64,000 bases of DNA from Rhizobium skierniewicense (GTDB taxonomy: Bacteria; Pseudomonadota; Alphaproteobacteria; Rhizobiales; Rhizobiaceae). The translations under genes were made by a program, and so were the position numbers. Below the pieces are notes generated by a model that was given only the letters and a program-made list of their open reading frames with translations, did no database searches and was not told the DNA's origin. Numbering within the stretch: the stretch's first letter is position 1; every line of letters starts with the position of its first letter. The stretch spans positions 186,001 through 250,000 of the forward strand of contig NZ_JACIDV010000007.1 of NCBI RefSeq assembly GCF_014196515.1. Reading direction: 5' to 3'. Below, piece by piece: positions 1-8,272 of this stretch.

Positions 1-531
1 CCGCGCCCCCGCCAGCATCAGGCTGTCGTGCAATTCGCCAGCCGTCATATTGGGGCCAATGGCAATTTTTGCCGTCAGCGCCACGGGGCCGGTGTCCAGC
101 CCCTTTTCCATCTGCATCACCATCATGCCGGTTTCGGTATCACCGGCCATGATCGCACGTTGAATGGGAGCGGCACCGCGCCAGCGCGGCAACAAGGAGG
201 CATGACCGTTGTAGCAGCCAAGGCGGGTACCGTTGAGGATAGCTTCCGGCAACAACAGGCCGTAAGCGACGACGACGGCCACATCTGCGTTGAAGGACTT
301 GAATTCCGCCCTATCCTCTTCGGCCTTGAAATTGAGCGGCGTCAGAACCGGGATGCCGAGCAGTTCGGCCGCCTGATGCACGGGTGACTTCTGAAGATCC
401 AGCCCGCGACGCCCGCCCGGACGGGGTGGCTGCGTGTAGACGGCCGATATCTCGTGGCCCGCATCGACCAGCGCGCGAAGCGTGGGAACGGAAAACTCGG
501 GCGTTCCCATGAAGATGATGCGCAGTGCCAT
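1..531 (-). CDS. fmt: Methionyl-tRNA formyltransferase, partial (N-terminal part)
   Basis: Formylates initiator Met-tRNA using 10-formyltetrahydrofolate in the cytoplasm. About 177 N-terminal residues are present; the gene runs off the left edge, so the C-terminal tRNA-binding domain is not visible. The ATG at 531 opens [13 protein letters not shown], the usual Rossmann-type start of the family. The catalytic Asn-x-His pair followed by the [13 protein letters not shown] signature lies about 110 residues in. The peptide deformylase gene def lies 52 bases upstream on the same strand, the common def-fmt pairing in which one enzyme adds the formyl group and the other removes it. The identification is firm. 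Confidence 0.96.
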   Translation of the reverse strand, partial: MALRIIFMGTPEFSVPTLRALVDAGHEISAVYTQPPRPGGRRGLDLQKSPVHQAAELLGIPVLTPLNFKAEEDRAEFKSFNADVAVVVAYGLLLPEAILNGTRLGCYNGHASLLPRWRGAAPIQRAIMAGDTETGMMVMQMEKGLDTGPVALTAKIAIGPNMTAGELHDSLMLAGAR

Positions 532-583
532 GTTCGCCCCCTGCCCTGCCGGCCGATCCGCCAACCCATAGACACGGGGTAGA

Positions 584-1096
584 TCAGATTTTAGCGCGGG
601 CCGCCTTGGTGAATTTCTTGATGACCATATCCCGTTTCAGGCGAGAAATGTGGTCGATGAACAGAACACCGTTCAAATGGTCCATTTCGTGTTGCAGACA
701 GGTGGCGAGCAAACCATCGGCCTCCACCGTCTGCTTTTTGCCATCGCGGTCGATATAGCCAACCGTCAGCGAAGCTGGACGTTCCACCTCGGCATAATAA
801 TCGGGAATGGACAGACAGCCCTCTTCATAGGCCGACACATCGTCCGACACTTTGAGAATTTCCGGGTTGATGAACACAACCGGATTGCGGTCTTCGTCTT
901 CGCGCGAGATGTCGATGACCAGCATACGGCGCGGCACACCAATCTGGATCGCGGCAAGGCCAATGCCCGGCGCATCATACATCGTGTCCAGCATGTCATC
1001 GGCCAGACGCGTGATCTCGGCATCCACCTGTTCGATGGGCTTGGATTGCTGGCGAAGCAGTGGATCAGGCAAAATAATAAGAGGTTTGATCGTCAT
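584..1096 (-). CDS. def: Peptide deformylase
   Basis: Metalloenzyme that removes the formyl group from the N-terminus of nascent proteins. At 170 residues it matches the usual length. All three family motifs are readable: [10 protein letters not shown] (motif 1), EGCLS (motif 2, metal-ligand Cys) and HEMDH (motif 3, two His ligands and the catalytic Glu). I chose the ATG at 1096 (MTIKPL), which has a GGGGA ribosome-binding site just upstream; an in-frame start six codons earlier lacks one. It is followed by fmt on the same strand, so the two are probably co-transcribed. The upstream neighbour rmuC is divergent, and the roughly 150 bases between them must hold both promoters. Confidence 0.97.
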   Translation of the reverse strand: MTIKPLIILPDPLLRQQSKPIEQVDAEITRLADDMLDTMYDAPGIGLAAIQIGVPRRMLVIDISREDEDRNPVVFINPEILKVSDDVSAYEEGCLSIPDYYAEVERPASLTVGYIDRDGKKQTVEADGLLATCLQHEMDHLNGVLFIDHISRLKRDMVIKKFTKAARAKI

Positions 1097-1246
1097 GGCT
1101 TCCCCATAACGCATCTCATCTTTGGAGGAAACAAAAAATAAAGGCCAATATTAGCGACCGCATCGGCAACAAACCGGACTCATTTACGCCCGATAAATGT
1201 TCTTGTTTTGATCTGACGAATCACACGAAATCTGTTAGATTTGGAT

Positions 1247-2443
1247 ATGAACATCGATTTCAATGCGCTTGGTACGACAGCCTTCATGCTCGGCAGCCTT
1301 CCCATCTCGGTCGGCGCTGTGCTCGGTTTTTTGATTGCAGGGTGCTTCATCGCCGCAGCCTTCATCTGGCGAAAACCGGCTGTTGTCGATCAGTCGCGCG
1401 AGGAAATCACCGAGCTTTTGAGAACCCAATCGGAACTGCATGGCCGTATCGCCGCCATGACAGAGAGCCTCAGCGCCCGCCAGAACGAAATGAGCCAGAC
1501 GCTGAACGACCGGCTGGACGGCATGTCACAGCGCATCGGCACCACCTTGACGGAGCAGACCCGCTCGACCCACGAAAACCTCAGCAAATTGCAGGAACGC
1601 CTTGCCGTGATCGATGCGGCCCAGGGCAATATTCAGGATCTGGCCAAGGATGTGATCGGCTTGCAGGCCATCCTCAACAACAAACAGACACGCGGCGCCT
1701 TTGGACAGGCGCGGATGGAGGCACTGATTGCCGACGCCCTGCCCTCCGGTGCCTATAGTTTGCAGCCGACACTTTCGAACGGCTTTCGTCCCGATTGCAC
1801 CATCCGAATGCCGAACAATGCGCCGCCTCTGGTCATCGATGCGAAGTTTCCGCTGGAAGCCTGGAATGCGCTGAAGGCGGATGACGCGCCGGAAGCGAAA
1901 CGGGCCGCCACCCAGCAGTTCCGACGGGACATGGAAGTGCATATTCGCGATGTCGCAGACAAATATCTCATCTCCGGCGAAACCCAGGACACCGCCTTCA
2001 TCTTCGTTCCCTCGGAATCCATCTTCGCCGATATCCACCAGCATTTCGAAAATCTGGTGCAGCGCGCGCAACGTTCCCGCGTCGTCATCGTCTCGCCTTC
2101 GCTGCTGATGCTGTCCGTTCAGGTCATTCAGTCTGTTCTCAAGGACCAGCGTATGCGCGAACAGGCGCATCTCATTCAAGGCGAGGTCGCCATGCTGATG
2201 GACGATGTGCGGCGTCTGGACGAGCGGACCCGAAAATTGCAGGCGCATTTCGGGCTGGTCCAAAAGGACGTGGACATGATGCTGACCTCGTCCGACAAGG
2301 TGCTGGCGCGCGGTATCAAGATCGAAAGCCTCGATTTTGCTCCGTCGCAAAAGGAAATCGCTCATCTGGAAGCCGAGCAGTTGCGCCGGGTGTCGGACGG
2401 ACGCGCCGGTGCGGCCAAGCTGAGGGTGGTTGACGACGAGTGA
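1247..2443 (+). CDS. rmuC: DNA recombination protein RmuC
   Basis: RmuC-family protein of 398 residues, linked in E. coli to limiting rearrangements at inverted repeats; its biochemical role is poorly defined. It has an N-terminal transmembrane segment (roughly residues 10-40), then a long coiled-coil region, then the conserved RmuC nuclease-like core including VIDAKFPLEAW. The ATG at 1247 is preferred over a TTG two codons upstream. It overlaps, out of frame, the longest possible reading frame of the following ribokinase, but the likely ribokinase ATG lies about 60 bases after the rmuC stop. Transcribed divergently from def. Confidence 0.93.
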   Translation: MNIDFNALGTTAFMLGSLPISVGAVLGFLIAGCFIAAAFIWRKPAVVDQSREEITELLRTQSELHGRIAAMTESLSARQNEMSQTLNDRLDGMSQRIGTTLTEQTRSTHENLSKLQERLAVIDAAQGNIQDLAKDVIGLQAILNNKQTRGAFGQARMEALIADALPSGAYSLQPTLSNGFRPDCTIRMPNNAPPLVIDAKFPLEAWNALKADDAPEAKRAATQQFRRDMEVHIRDVADKYLISGETQDTAFIFVPSESIFADIHQHFENLVQRAQRSRVVIVSPSLLMLSVQVIQSVLKDQRMREQAHLIQGEVAMLMDDVRRLDERTRKLQAHFGLVQKDVDMMLTSSDKVLARGIKIESLDFAPSQKEIAHLEAEQLRRVSDGRAGAAKLRVVDDE

Positions 2444-2504
2444 TCCACTCGGCACAGTCGATGCCTGTTTCGCTTTTGTTTTCGCCCCTTATGGAATGAC
2501 CCGC

Positions 2505-3413
2505 ATGATCACAGTTTTCGGCTCCATCAACATGGACCTCGTTGCCATTTCCGACCGCCTGCCGAAGCCGGGTGAAACCGTGACCGGCAAGACCTTTTCG
2601 ACCGCCGCCGGTGGTAAGGGCGCCAATCAGGCGCTGGCGGCGCGCCGCGCGGGCGCAACAGTGAAGATGGCGGGCGCCGTCGGCGATGATGCCTTCTCAG
2701 CCCCGGCCCTCACCCTGCTTCGTGATGCGCGGGCGGATCTCTCGCTTGTCAAGACTGTCGCCGTACCCACCGGAACCGCCGTCATCCTGATCGGCGAGGG
2801 CGGTGAGAACATGATTTCAGTCATCCCCGCCGCCAATGGCGAGGTATCGGAAGCCGATGCAGACCGTGCGGTTTCCGAGATGGCGGAAGGCGATATTCTG
2901 ATGTTGCAGTTCGAGGTACCAAGCGACGCCATCGAGGCGGCGCTCGAAGCGGCCAAGGCAAGGCGCGTGACAACCATCATCAACACCGCCCCGCTGACGT
3001 CTGACGCGCAGCGGCTGTCGCGGTTGGCGGATGTCGTCATTTCCAATGAGACCGAGTTCGAATTGCTGATCGGCAAGGACCGGCTGTCGGCTGATGAGCG
3101 GGAAAAGGAACTCGCTGCCCTTCATGACAAGACCGGCCAGACCCTGATCGTCACGCTGGGTGCCGAAGGCGTCGTCGCCATCCGCAAGGGCAAGCTCGTC
3201 AAGGCCAAGGGCCTGAAGATCGAGCCCGTCGATACGGTCGGTGCGGGTGATACGTTCTGCGGCTATCTGGCGGCCAGCCTTGATGCCGGTCTCGATTTCG
3301 AAGCAGCACTCCGTCGTGCAGCCGTTGCCGGTTCGCTGGCCTGTACGCGGTCCGGCGCACAGCCGTCTATCCCAGTCGCATCCGAGGTGGATGCTAGAGC
3401 GCTTCATTGTTAA
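2505..3413 (+). CDS. rbsK: Ribokinase (PfkB family)
   Basis: Phosphorylates D-ribose to ribose-5-phosphate. 302 residues from the ATG at 2505 (MITVFGSINMDLVA), the typical ribokinase start. Both PfkB signatures are present: GGKGANQALAA near residue 40 and DTVGAGDTFCGYLA near residue 245, with the catalytic Asp in GAGD. No ribose ABC transporter or rbs regulator is adjacent, so it is an orphan copy; it could serve ribose released by nucleoside breakdown. Oddity: the last five codons and the TAA stop lie inside the left end of the palindromic repeat that starts at 3395, so the C-terminal tail RALHC is repeat-encoded. Confidence 0.93.
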   Translation: MITVFGSINMDLVAISDRLPKPGETVTGKTFSTAAGGKGANQALAARRAGATVKMAGAVGDDAFSAPALTLLRDARADLSLVKTVAVPTGTAVILIGEGGENMISVIPAANGEVSEADADRAVSEMAEGDILMLQFEVPSDAIEAALEAAKARRVTTIINTAPLTSDAQRLSRLADVVISNETEFELLIGKDRLSADEREKELAALHDKTGQTLIVTLGAEGVVAIRKGKLVKAKGLKIEPVDTVGAGDTFCGYLAASLDAGLDFEAALRRAAVAGSLACTRSGAQPSIPVASEVDARALHC

Positions 3414-3669
3414 ATGGAAGCAGTTCTGTTGGTTCAAACGGGATCATCCGGTTGTTCGGACGGCGCGTGCCGTAGCCATAGCATACGGCCAAGCCGTCCG
3501 AGCAATCGCAGGGTCCCGTTTCAACCAACCCGAAGGGCCGGGCATCTTTGCGCCAGGATCAAAGGCGATCGGCTCGACCGTACCTTAGGGTATGCCCTTC
3601 GCCAATCGCCTTTGCCCTGACGAAAACCTGCTCCGGCAGAACGCTCCCATTTAACAATGAAGCGCTCTA
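3395..3669. repeat. 275-bp palindromic repeat element with 23-bp perfect terminal inverted repeats
   Basis: Bases 3395-3417 and 3647-3669 are perfect reverse complements over 23 bp. Inside are further nested arms: about 16 bp near 3427 against 3519, a 12-of-13 bp pair around GGACGGC/GCCGTCC with an inner GCCGTA/TACGGC hairpin, and a third hairpin around 3562-3615. It contains no credible ORF. The ends read TA-GAGCG...CGCTC-TA, as expected of a small non-autonomous element that inserts at TA. Related copies lie at 38442, 39221 and 48534. It resembles the palindromic intergenic mosaic repeats of rhizobia; the exact family is not identified here. Confidence 0.85.
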
Positions 3670-3681
3670 AAATCTAAAAAC

Positions 3682-4380
3682 TCAGGTTCGGATGAAGGTG
3701 AGATAGGCGGAGCTGCGACCCTCGCGCTTCGCCTTGTTCTCGTAACGCGTGCCCGGCCAGGTATCGAAGGGCGTGTTCCAGTCGGCGGATGTCTGTGCCG
3801 TCCATTCAAAGCCGCCATGCGCCGCGCAATGCTGAAGCGTCCAGTTGATGTAGGTGTCGATATCCGAGGCGAAGCAGAACTTGGCACCCGGTTTCAGGAC
3901 CCGGTGAAACCGGGCCAGATTGACATCCGACACGAAGCGACGCTTCCAGTGCTTCTTTTTCGGCCACGGATCGGGATAGAGGAGATCGATATGATCGATC
4001 GACGCATCCGGCAGCCAGTCCAGCAATTGCGTGGCGTCGTCATCATAAAGACGGATGTTCATCAGCTCACGTTCGCGCACGCTGCCCAAAAGCTTCGCCA
4101 TGGAATTGACGAAGGGCTCGACGCCGATGAAGCCGGTGGCTGGGTTTTCGGATGCGCGGTGGATTAGGTGCTCTCCACCACCAAAGCCGATTTCGAGGCG
4201 AATGGACTTCACGTCGGCTGGAAAGAGTGCCGCGAGGTTTTTCGGCGGCTGAGTGTCGAGGTCCACCTTCAGCAACGGCAAAAGGTTTTCGATCGTATCG
4301 ACCTGCTGGTTGCGCAGTGGCTTGCCCTTGCGCCGACCAAAAAACGCTTCCGTTGCGCGCGAACGCCGCTCTTCCGTCAT
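3682..4380 (-). CDS. trmB: tRNA (guanine-N7-)-methyltransferase
   Basis: Makes m7G46 in the variable loop of tRNAs with S-adenosylmethionine. 232 residues from the ATG at 4380 (MTEERRSRA), preceded by a GAGAG ribosome-binding site; the in-frame starts further upstream have none. The SAM-binding motif [10 protein letters not shown] lies near residue 60, and the family signature [15 protein letters not shown], with catalytic and tRNA-binding residues, near residue 140. The gene lies downstream of metK, which makes its methyl donor; the gap is about 108 bases and carries a consensus DnaA box. The palindromic repeat element ends 12 bases beyond the stop. Confidence 0.96.
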   Translation of the reverse strand: MTEERRSRATEAFFGRRKGKPLRNQQVDTIENLLPLLKVDLDTQPPKNLAALFPADVKSIRLEIGFGGGEHLIHRASENPATGFIGVEPFVNSMAKLLGSVRERELMNIRLYDDDATQLLDWLPDASIDHIDLLYPDPWPKKKHWKRRFVSDVNLARFHRVLKPGAKFCFASDIDTYINWTLQHCAAHGGFEWTAQTSADWNTPFDTWPGTRYENKAKREGRSSAYLTFIRT

Positions 4381-4397
4381 TTCTACACTCTCGCACA

Positions 4398-4406
4398 TGT
4401 GGATAA
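4398..4406 (-). promoter_or_regulatory. Consensus DnaA box
   Basis: The 9-mer reads TGTGGATAA on plus, TTATCCACA on minus, a perfect match to the consensus DnaA-binding site. It sits 17 bases upstream of the trmB start, between metK and trmB. A single box is not an origin and could occur by chance. Confidence 0.4.
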
Positions 4407-4488
4407 CCCGCACCGCGCCTGTTTATTGCGCTGTGCGGGTTTCAAACTTTTCAGACCGTATCTCTCAATCGGCGATGATTGACAAGCC

Positions 4489-5754
4489 TTATGCGGCTTT
4501 CAGTGCATCCTTGAGCGGCTTGACCAGATCCAGCTTCTCCCAGGAGAACGAGCCGTCACGCCCAGCCTTGCGACCGAAATGGCCGTAGGACGATGTCTTG
4601 GCATAGATCGGCTTGTTGAGGTCGAGATGACGGCGAATGCCCGATGGCGAGAGGTCGATGACCTTGCGGATCGCGGATTCGACCTCATCTTCGCCCATTG
4701 TCCCTGTCTGGTGGAAATCGACATAGACCGACAAGGGCTGCGCAACGCCGATGGCGTAGGAGAGCTGGATCGTGCAGCGCTCTGCCAACCCTGCGGCAAC
4801 GACATTCTTGGCGATGTAGCGGGCCGCGTAAGCAGCGGAACGGTCGACCTTCGTCGTGTCCTTGCCGGAGAATGCACCGCCGCCGTGCGGGGCTGCCCCG
4901 CCGTAGGTGTCCACGATAATCTTGCGGCCCGTCAGGCCAGCGTCACCATCAGGACCACCGATCACGAACTTGCCGGTCGGGTTGATGTACCACTGGCAAT
5001 CGTCGGCTATCTTCAACTCACCAAGCGCTTCGCGGATATAGGGCTCCACGACGGAGCGGACCTTCTTGGAGTCCCAGCTGGCATCCAGATGCTGCGTTGA
5101 AAGCACGATGGAGACGGCTTCGGATGCCTTGCCATCAACGTAACGCACGGTCACCTGGCTCTTGGCATCGGGACCGAGCTTGGCGGCTTCGCCTTCGCCG
5201 CTTTTGCGGGCGGTGGCCAGAAGCTGGAGAATGCGGTGTGAATAATAGATCGGAGCCGGCATCAGGTCCGGCGTTTCCTTGCAGGCGTAACCGAACATGA
5301 TGCCCTGGTCGCCAGCACCTTCGTCGCCCTGCTTGTCGGAGGCGTTATCGACGCCCTGTGCAATGTCGGCAGACTGTGGGTGAAGCAGCACGTCGATCCT
5401 GGCCGTCTTCCAGTGGAAACCGTCCTGCTCGTAGCCGATGTCGCGGATGGCCTTGCGGGCGGCGGCCTTGAACTTGGCAGGGTTGATGACGGGATGGCCG
5501 CTCGCATCCTTGAACACTGAACCGTCCTTGGCCTTCTTCAAAAGCGTGTCGGGAACCCGTACTTCGCCAGCGATAACCACGCGATTCGTTGTTGCAAGCG
5601 TCTCGCAGGCGATGCGCACCGTCCAGGGATCGACCCCGGTCTTGGCGGCTTCGCGGTAGATCAGATCAACGATTTCATCGGAAATGCGGTCACAAACCTT
5701 GTCAGGGTGACCTTCAGCAACGGACTCGCTGGTGAATAGGTAATTGGCACGCAT
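4489..5754 (-). CDS. metK: S-adenosylmethionine synthetase
   Basis: Makes S-adenosylmethionine from methionine and ATP. 421 residues; rhizobial versions are longer than the 384-residue E. coli enzyme. Recognised by [16 protein letters not shown] near residue 15, [12 protein letters not shown] in the middle and the glycine-rich GGGAFSGKD loop. The ATG at 5754 has a strong GAGGGG ribosome-binding site. The leader of about 120 bases is AT-rich. I looked for a SAM-II-type riboswitch fold and did not see one. A terminator of the upstream regulator gene separates metK from it, so metK probably has its own promoter within 5755-5870. Confidence 0.98.
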   Translation of the reverse strand: MRANYLFTSESVAEGHPDKVCDRISDEIVDLIYREAAKTGVDPWTVRIACETLATTNRVVIAGEVRVPDTLLKKAKDGSVFKDASGHPVINPAKFKAAARKAIRDIGYEQDGFHWKTARIDVLLHPQSADIAQGVDNASDKQGDEGAGDQGIMFGYACKETPDLMPAPIYYSHRILQLLATARKSGEGEAAKLGPDAKSQVTVRYVDGKASEAVSIVLSTQHLDASWDSKKVRSVVEPYIREALGELKIADDCQWYINPTGKFVIGGPDGDAGLTGRKIIVDTYGGAAPHGGGAFSGKDTTKVDRSAAYAARYIAKNVVAAGLAERCTIQLSYAIGVAQPLSVYVDFHQTGTMGEDEVESAIRKVIDLSPSGIRRHLDLNKPIYAKTSSYGHFGRKAGRDGSFSWEKLDLVKPLKDALKAA

Positions 5755-5871
5755 GCGGGATTCCCCTCAAAAAAATGGTCATCGTTGTTAGTCACATTGC
5801 TCGAAAAAAACAAGGACACAACGACATAAATATATCTTTATATCGGAATTCCTAAATCATCCTTACGCAAC

Positions 5872-5896
5872 AAAAAACGGCCCCGAAGGACCGTTT
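5872..5896 (-). terminator. Rho-independent terminator of the phrR-like gene
   Basis: Stem arms 5875-5883 and 5888-5896 (nine pairs, one of them G-U) close a UUCG tetraloop on the minus strand, followed by six T (5877-5872). It lies 28 bases after the stop of the HTH regulator. Confidence 0.85.
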
Positions 5897-5923
5897 GTCG
5901 CTTCTCGAAACTGTTTCGATCGT

Positions 5924-6343
5924 TTATTCCGCGTCGCCTTCGGCGGCGAGCGCCTTGACCAGATCGACGATCCGACGGCGAACCTTGGGATCGTTGATCT
6001 TCACGAATGCGCGGTTGAGCTGCAAACCTTCGGAAGAGGACAGGAAGTCAACGACATAGTTGGAGCTGTTGGCTTCCGCCATGCCGGTGACGCTGACACC
6101 TTGGTCGCCTGGCGCATCTTCAAAGAAGAAGGAGACGGGGACGTTCAGGATGCTGGAGATGTTCTGCAAGCGGCTGGCACCGACGCGGTTCGTCCCTTTT
6201 TCGTACTTCTGGATCTGCTGGAAGGTGATGCCAAGGCTTTCGCCCAGCTTCTCCTGGCTCATCCCCAGCATCGTACGGCGGAGGCGAATTCGGCTCCCGA
6301 CATGAATGTCAATCGGGTTCGGCTTTTTCTTGTTTTCTGTCAT
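5924..6343 (-). CDS. phrR: XRE-family transcriptional regulator, PhrR/PraR type
   Basis: Small DNA-binding regulator of 139 residues with a Cro/C1-type helix-turn-helix at residues 15-70 (MSQEKLGESLGITFQQIQKY is the recognition region). The basic, lysine-rich N-terminus and the position just upstream of metK match the PhrR/PraR regulators of rhizobia, which have been linked to low-pH response, quorum sensing and biofilm control. The name rests on that remembered similarity and synteny. The ATG at 6343 is preferred over an in-frame start 15 codons upstream. A palindrome TTGTGT-N6-ACACAA lies about 100 bases upstream and could be an autoregulatory site. A strong terminator follows. Confidence 0.88.
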   Translation of the reverse strand: MTENKKKPNPIDIHVGSRIRLRRTMLGMSQEKLGESLGITFQQIQKYEKGTNRVGASRLQNISSILNVPVSFFFEDAPGDQGVSVTGMAEANSSNYVVDFLSSSEGLQLNRAFVKINDPKVRRRIVDLVKALAAEGDAE

Positions 6344-6444
6344 GTTGTTGTCCTGACATTCAAAAAAATCTGCGGGGTTAACGATCACACAGCCTTGCGG
6401 TCCTGAACCACAGGATTGTCATTATTAGCAACATATCATGTGCG

Positions 6445-6462
6445 TTGTGTAACCTAACACAA
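6445..6462. promoter_or_regulatory. Palindromic operator candidate upstream of phrR
   Basis: TTGTGT, six bases, ACACAA: a perfect six-base dyad in the AT-rich gap between lnt and the regulator. Such a dyad is a plausible binding site for a dimeric HTH protein. Binding is not shown; it differs from the CAAC-N5-GTTG type of site I recall for PraR. Confidence 0.35.
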
Positions 6463-6489
6463 GCACTATGCAATTTTAGGGGTTTTTGG

Positions 6490-8079
6490 TCAATTCTTAC
6501 GATCAAACAAACCGAGCCGCGCAATTATCGCGATAACGAGTAACGTGAAAAAGAACAACCAAAAGTGAAGTTGTCTCATATCTGTGGTGATTGCGCCAGT
6601 AGCGGCACGACCTAAAGTAGAATCGATTATTCCTTTTTGACCGTAGTCCAGACCTGCGACAATTTGTCCCATGGGGTTTATGAAGGCCGAAATGCCGGTA
6701 TTGGCTGCGCGAATCACAGGGATGCCGGTCTCGACGGCACGGATTCTGGCCTGCTGAAGATGCTGATAGGGACCGGGCGTGTTGCCGAACCAGCCGTCGT
6801 TGGTCACGTTGACGATCGCTGCGGATGTCGCGATATCATCAGGCACGTCGCCAGGGAAGATGATTTCGTAGCAGATGAAAGAATGAAGCTTCTTGCCCGA
6901 GGGAAGCGTAATCGGGTTTCTGGTCACGGCAGGCGAAAAACCGCCCGGCAGGCTGATGAGATTGTTGATCCCGATCTTGCGCAGCACGTCCTCGAACGGC
7001 ACGTATTCCCCGAACGGGACGAGATGGACCTTGTCGGTCGCACCGATGATCTGGCCTTCGCTGTCGATGGCATAGACGGAGTTGTAATAGCGTGGTGCGA
7101 GCCCCGTCCCAGCATCTTCCATTCGCACGGCACCCGTCAACAGGATCTGGCCGTCTTCCAGCGTCTTGGCGATTTCGGCCAAGGCGTCGGGGTTTTGCGT
7201 CAGGATAAAGGGAACGGATGTTTCCGGCCAGACGATGATATCGGGCCGCTTGTGGCCCGGCGATGGCGGCAAGGAAGATAGGCGCAAATGCGCGTTGAAG
7301 ATTTCCGTCCGATCGGTGTTGAGCATCTTCACCGACTGGTCGATCCCCGGCTGGACGATCCTGACCGTCAGGTCGTCGGTGACAGGCGGCGGTGGCTGGT
7401 TCAGGCGGTAAGCGCCATAGCCCAGGTGCAACGCCATCATGGTGGCTGCAATCGACAGTCCTGGGAGAAGTCCTTTTTTCGTGCCCAGCAATGCTGGACT
7501 GGAAAACACAAAGACTGCCAACATCGACATGCCGAAAATACCGATGAGATTGGACGTCTGCATCATGATCGGGATCGGCATGATGCCATAGCCGACGGCA
7601 TTCCACGGAAAACCGGTCAAAATGAAGCTGCGCAGCCATTCCATCAGCCCGAACGCGGCGGCCAGCGCTGCGATGCGGCCCCAGCCATCGGACCACAACA
7701 GGTTGGCCAGCATGGTGGCCACGCCGTAGAAAATGGCAAGGCAGGCGGGCAGTCCGAAAATGGCGAGGGGTAACGCCCAGGCGAATTCGTCGGCTTCCAG
7801 CAACAAGGCATTGCCGAGCCACCAGAGACCGGCCACGAAATACCCGAAACCGAACAGCCAGCCGACGATGAAGGTTTTCCAGCCACGCGACCAGCCACCG
7901 CCCTCGGGATGACCGGTGGTGCCGTCGATCAGCCAGACGAGCAGCGTGAAGGATACGAAAAGGGCGGCAAAAAAACCGATGGGCGGCAGGGCGAGCGCAC
8001 CGAATGCGCCCGCAAGAACTGCGACGCAGATCCGGCCAAAACCACTGCCCAACATGATCTTGCCCGCCAGTCGTTCCAT
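6490..8079 (-). CDS. lnt: Apolipoprotein N-acyltransferase
   Basis: Inner-membrane enzyme that adds the third acyl chain to the N-terminal Cys of lipoproteins, the last maturation step after Lgt and LspA (lspA is at 28.6 kb). 529 residues: an N-terminal hydrophobic region with about six membrane helices (residues 1-220), a periplasmic carbon-nitrogen hydrolase domain, and a final membrane helix. The catalytic triad is readable as Glu in WPETSVPF, Lys in TDKVHLVPFGEYVPF and Cys in ICYEIIFPG. The ATG at 8079 starts MERLAGK. It lies upstream of phrR on the same strand, with corC behind it and a strong terminator in between. Confidence 0.97.
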   Translation of the reverse strand: MERLAGKIMLGSGFGRICVAVLAGAFGALALPPIGFFAALFVSFTLLVWLIDGTTGHPEGGGWSRGWKTFIVGWLFGFGYFVAGLWWLGNALLLEADEFAWALPLAIFGLPACLAIFYGVATMLANLLWSDGWGRIAALAAAFGLMEWLRSFILTGFPWNAVGYGIMPIPIMMQTSNLIGIFGMSMLAVFVFSSPALLGTKKGLLPGLSIAATMMALHLGYGAYRLNQPPPPVTDDLTVRIVQPGIDQSVKMLNTDRTEIFNAHLRLSSLPPSPGHKRPDIIVWPETSVPFILTQNPDALAEIAKTLEDGQILLTGAVRMEDAGTGLAPRYYNSVYAIDSEGQIIGATDKVHLVPFGEYVPFEDVLRKIGINNLISLPGGFSPAVTRNPITLPSGKKLHSFICYEIIFPGDVPDDIATSAAIVNVTNDGWFGNTPGPYQHLQQARIRAVETGIPVIRAANTGISAFINPMGQIVAGLDYGQKGIIDSTLGRAATGAITTDMRQLHFWLFFFTLLVIAIIARLGLFDRKN

Positions 8080-8205
8080 GCAGTTTCCACCTTATAAAGA
8101 GGTACCGTCTAACACTCATGACCGGGGAAACGACACCGTGTGCCCAACGGGACTTACTGCAAAAGACGCCGCGCGTCCACTGCGCTCGATGCAGATGCGC
8201 AAGGC

Positions 8206-8256
8206 CTGAAACAACGAAGACCGCAGGTGATTTGCCCTGCGGTCTTCGTCGTTTCA
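8206..8256 (-). terminator. Strong hairpin terminator after corC
   Basis: A 20-bp stem (8208-8227 with 8236-8255, one G-U pair) with an eight-base loop, just after the corC stop codon at 8273. No long T-run follows, but the stem is among the strongest in the window and separates corC from lnt. Confidence 0.7.
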
Positions 8257-8272
8257 AATGGCCGTGATCCGC

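Noticed and set aside
5755-5870. SAM riboswitch before metK
   Set aside because: I looked for the SAM-II pseudoknot pattern and for other SAM folds and did not find them; the leader is AT-rich and short.
6839-8257. A 472-codon frame on minus overlapping lnt in another frame
   Set aside because: Out-of-frame shadow of lnt; rich in Arg and Pro, with no motifs. Lnt has its full catalytic triad.
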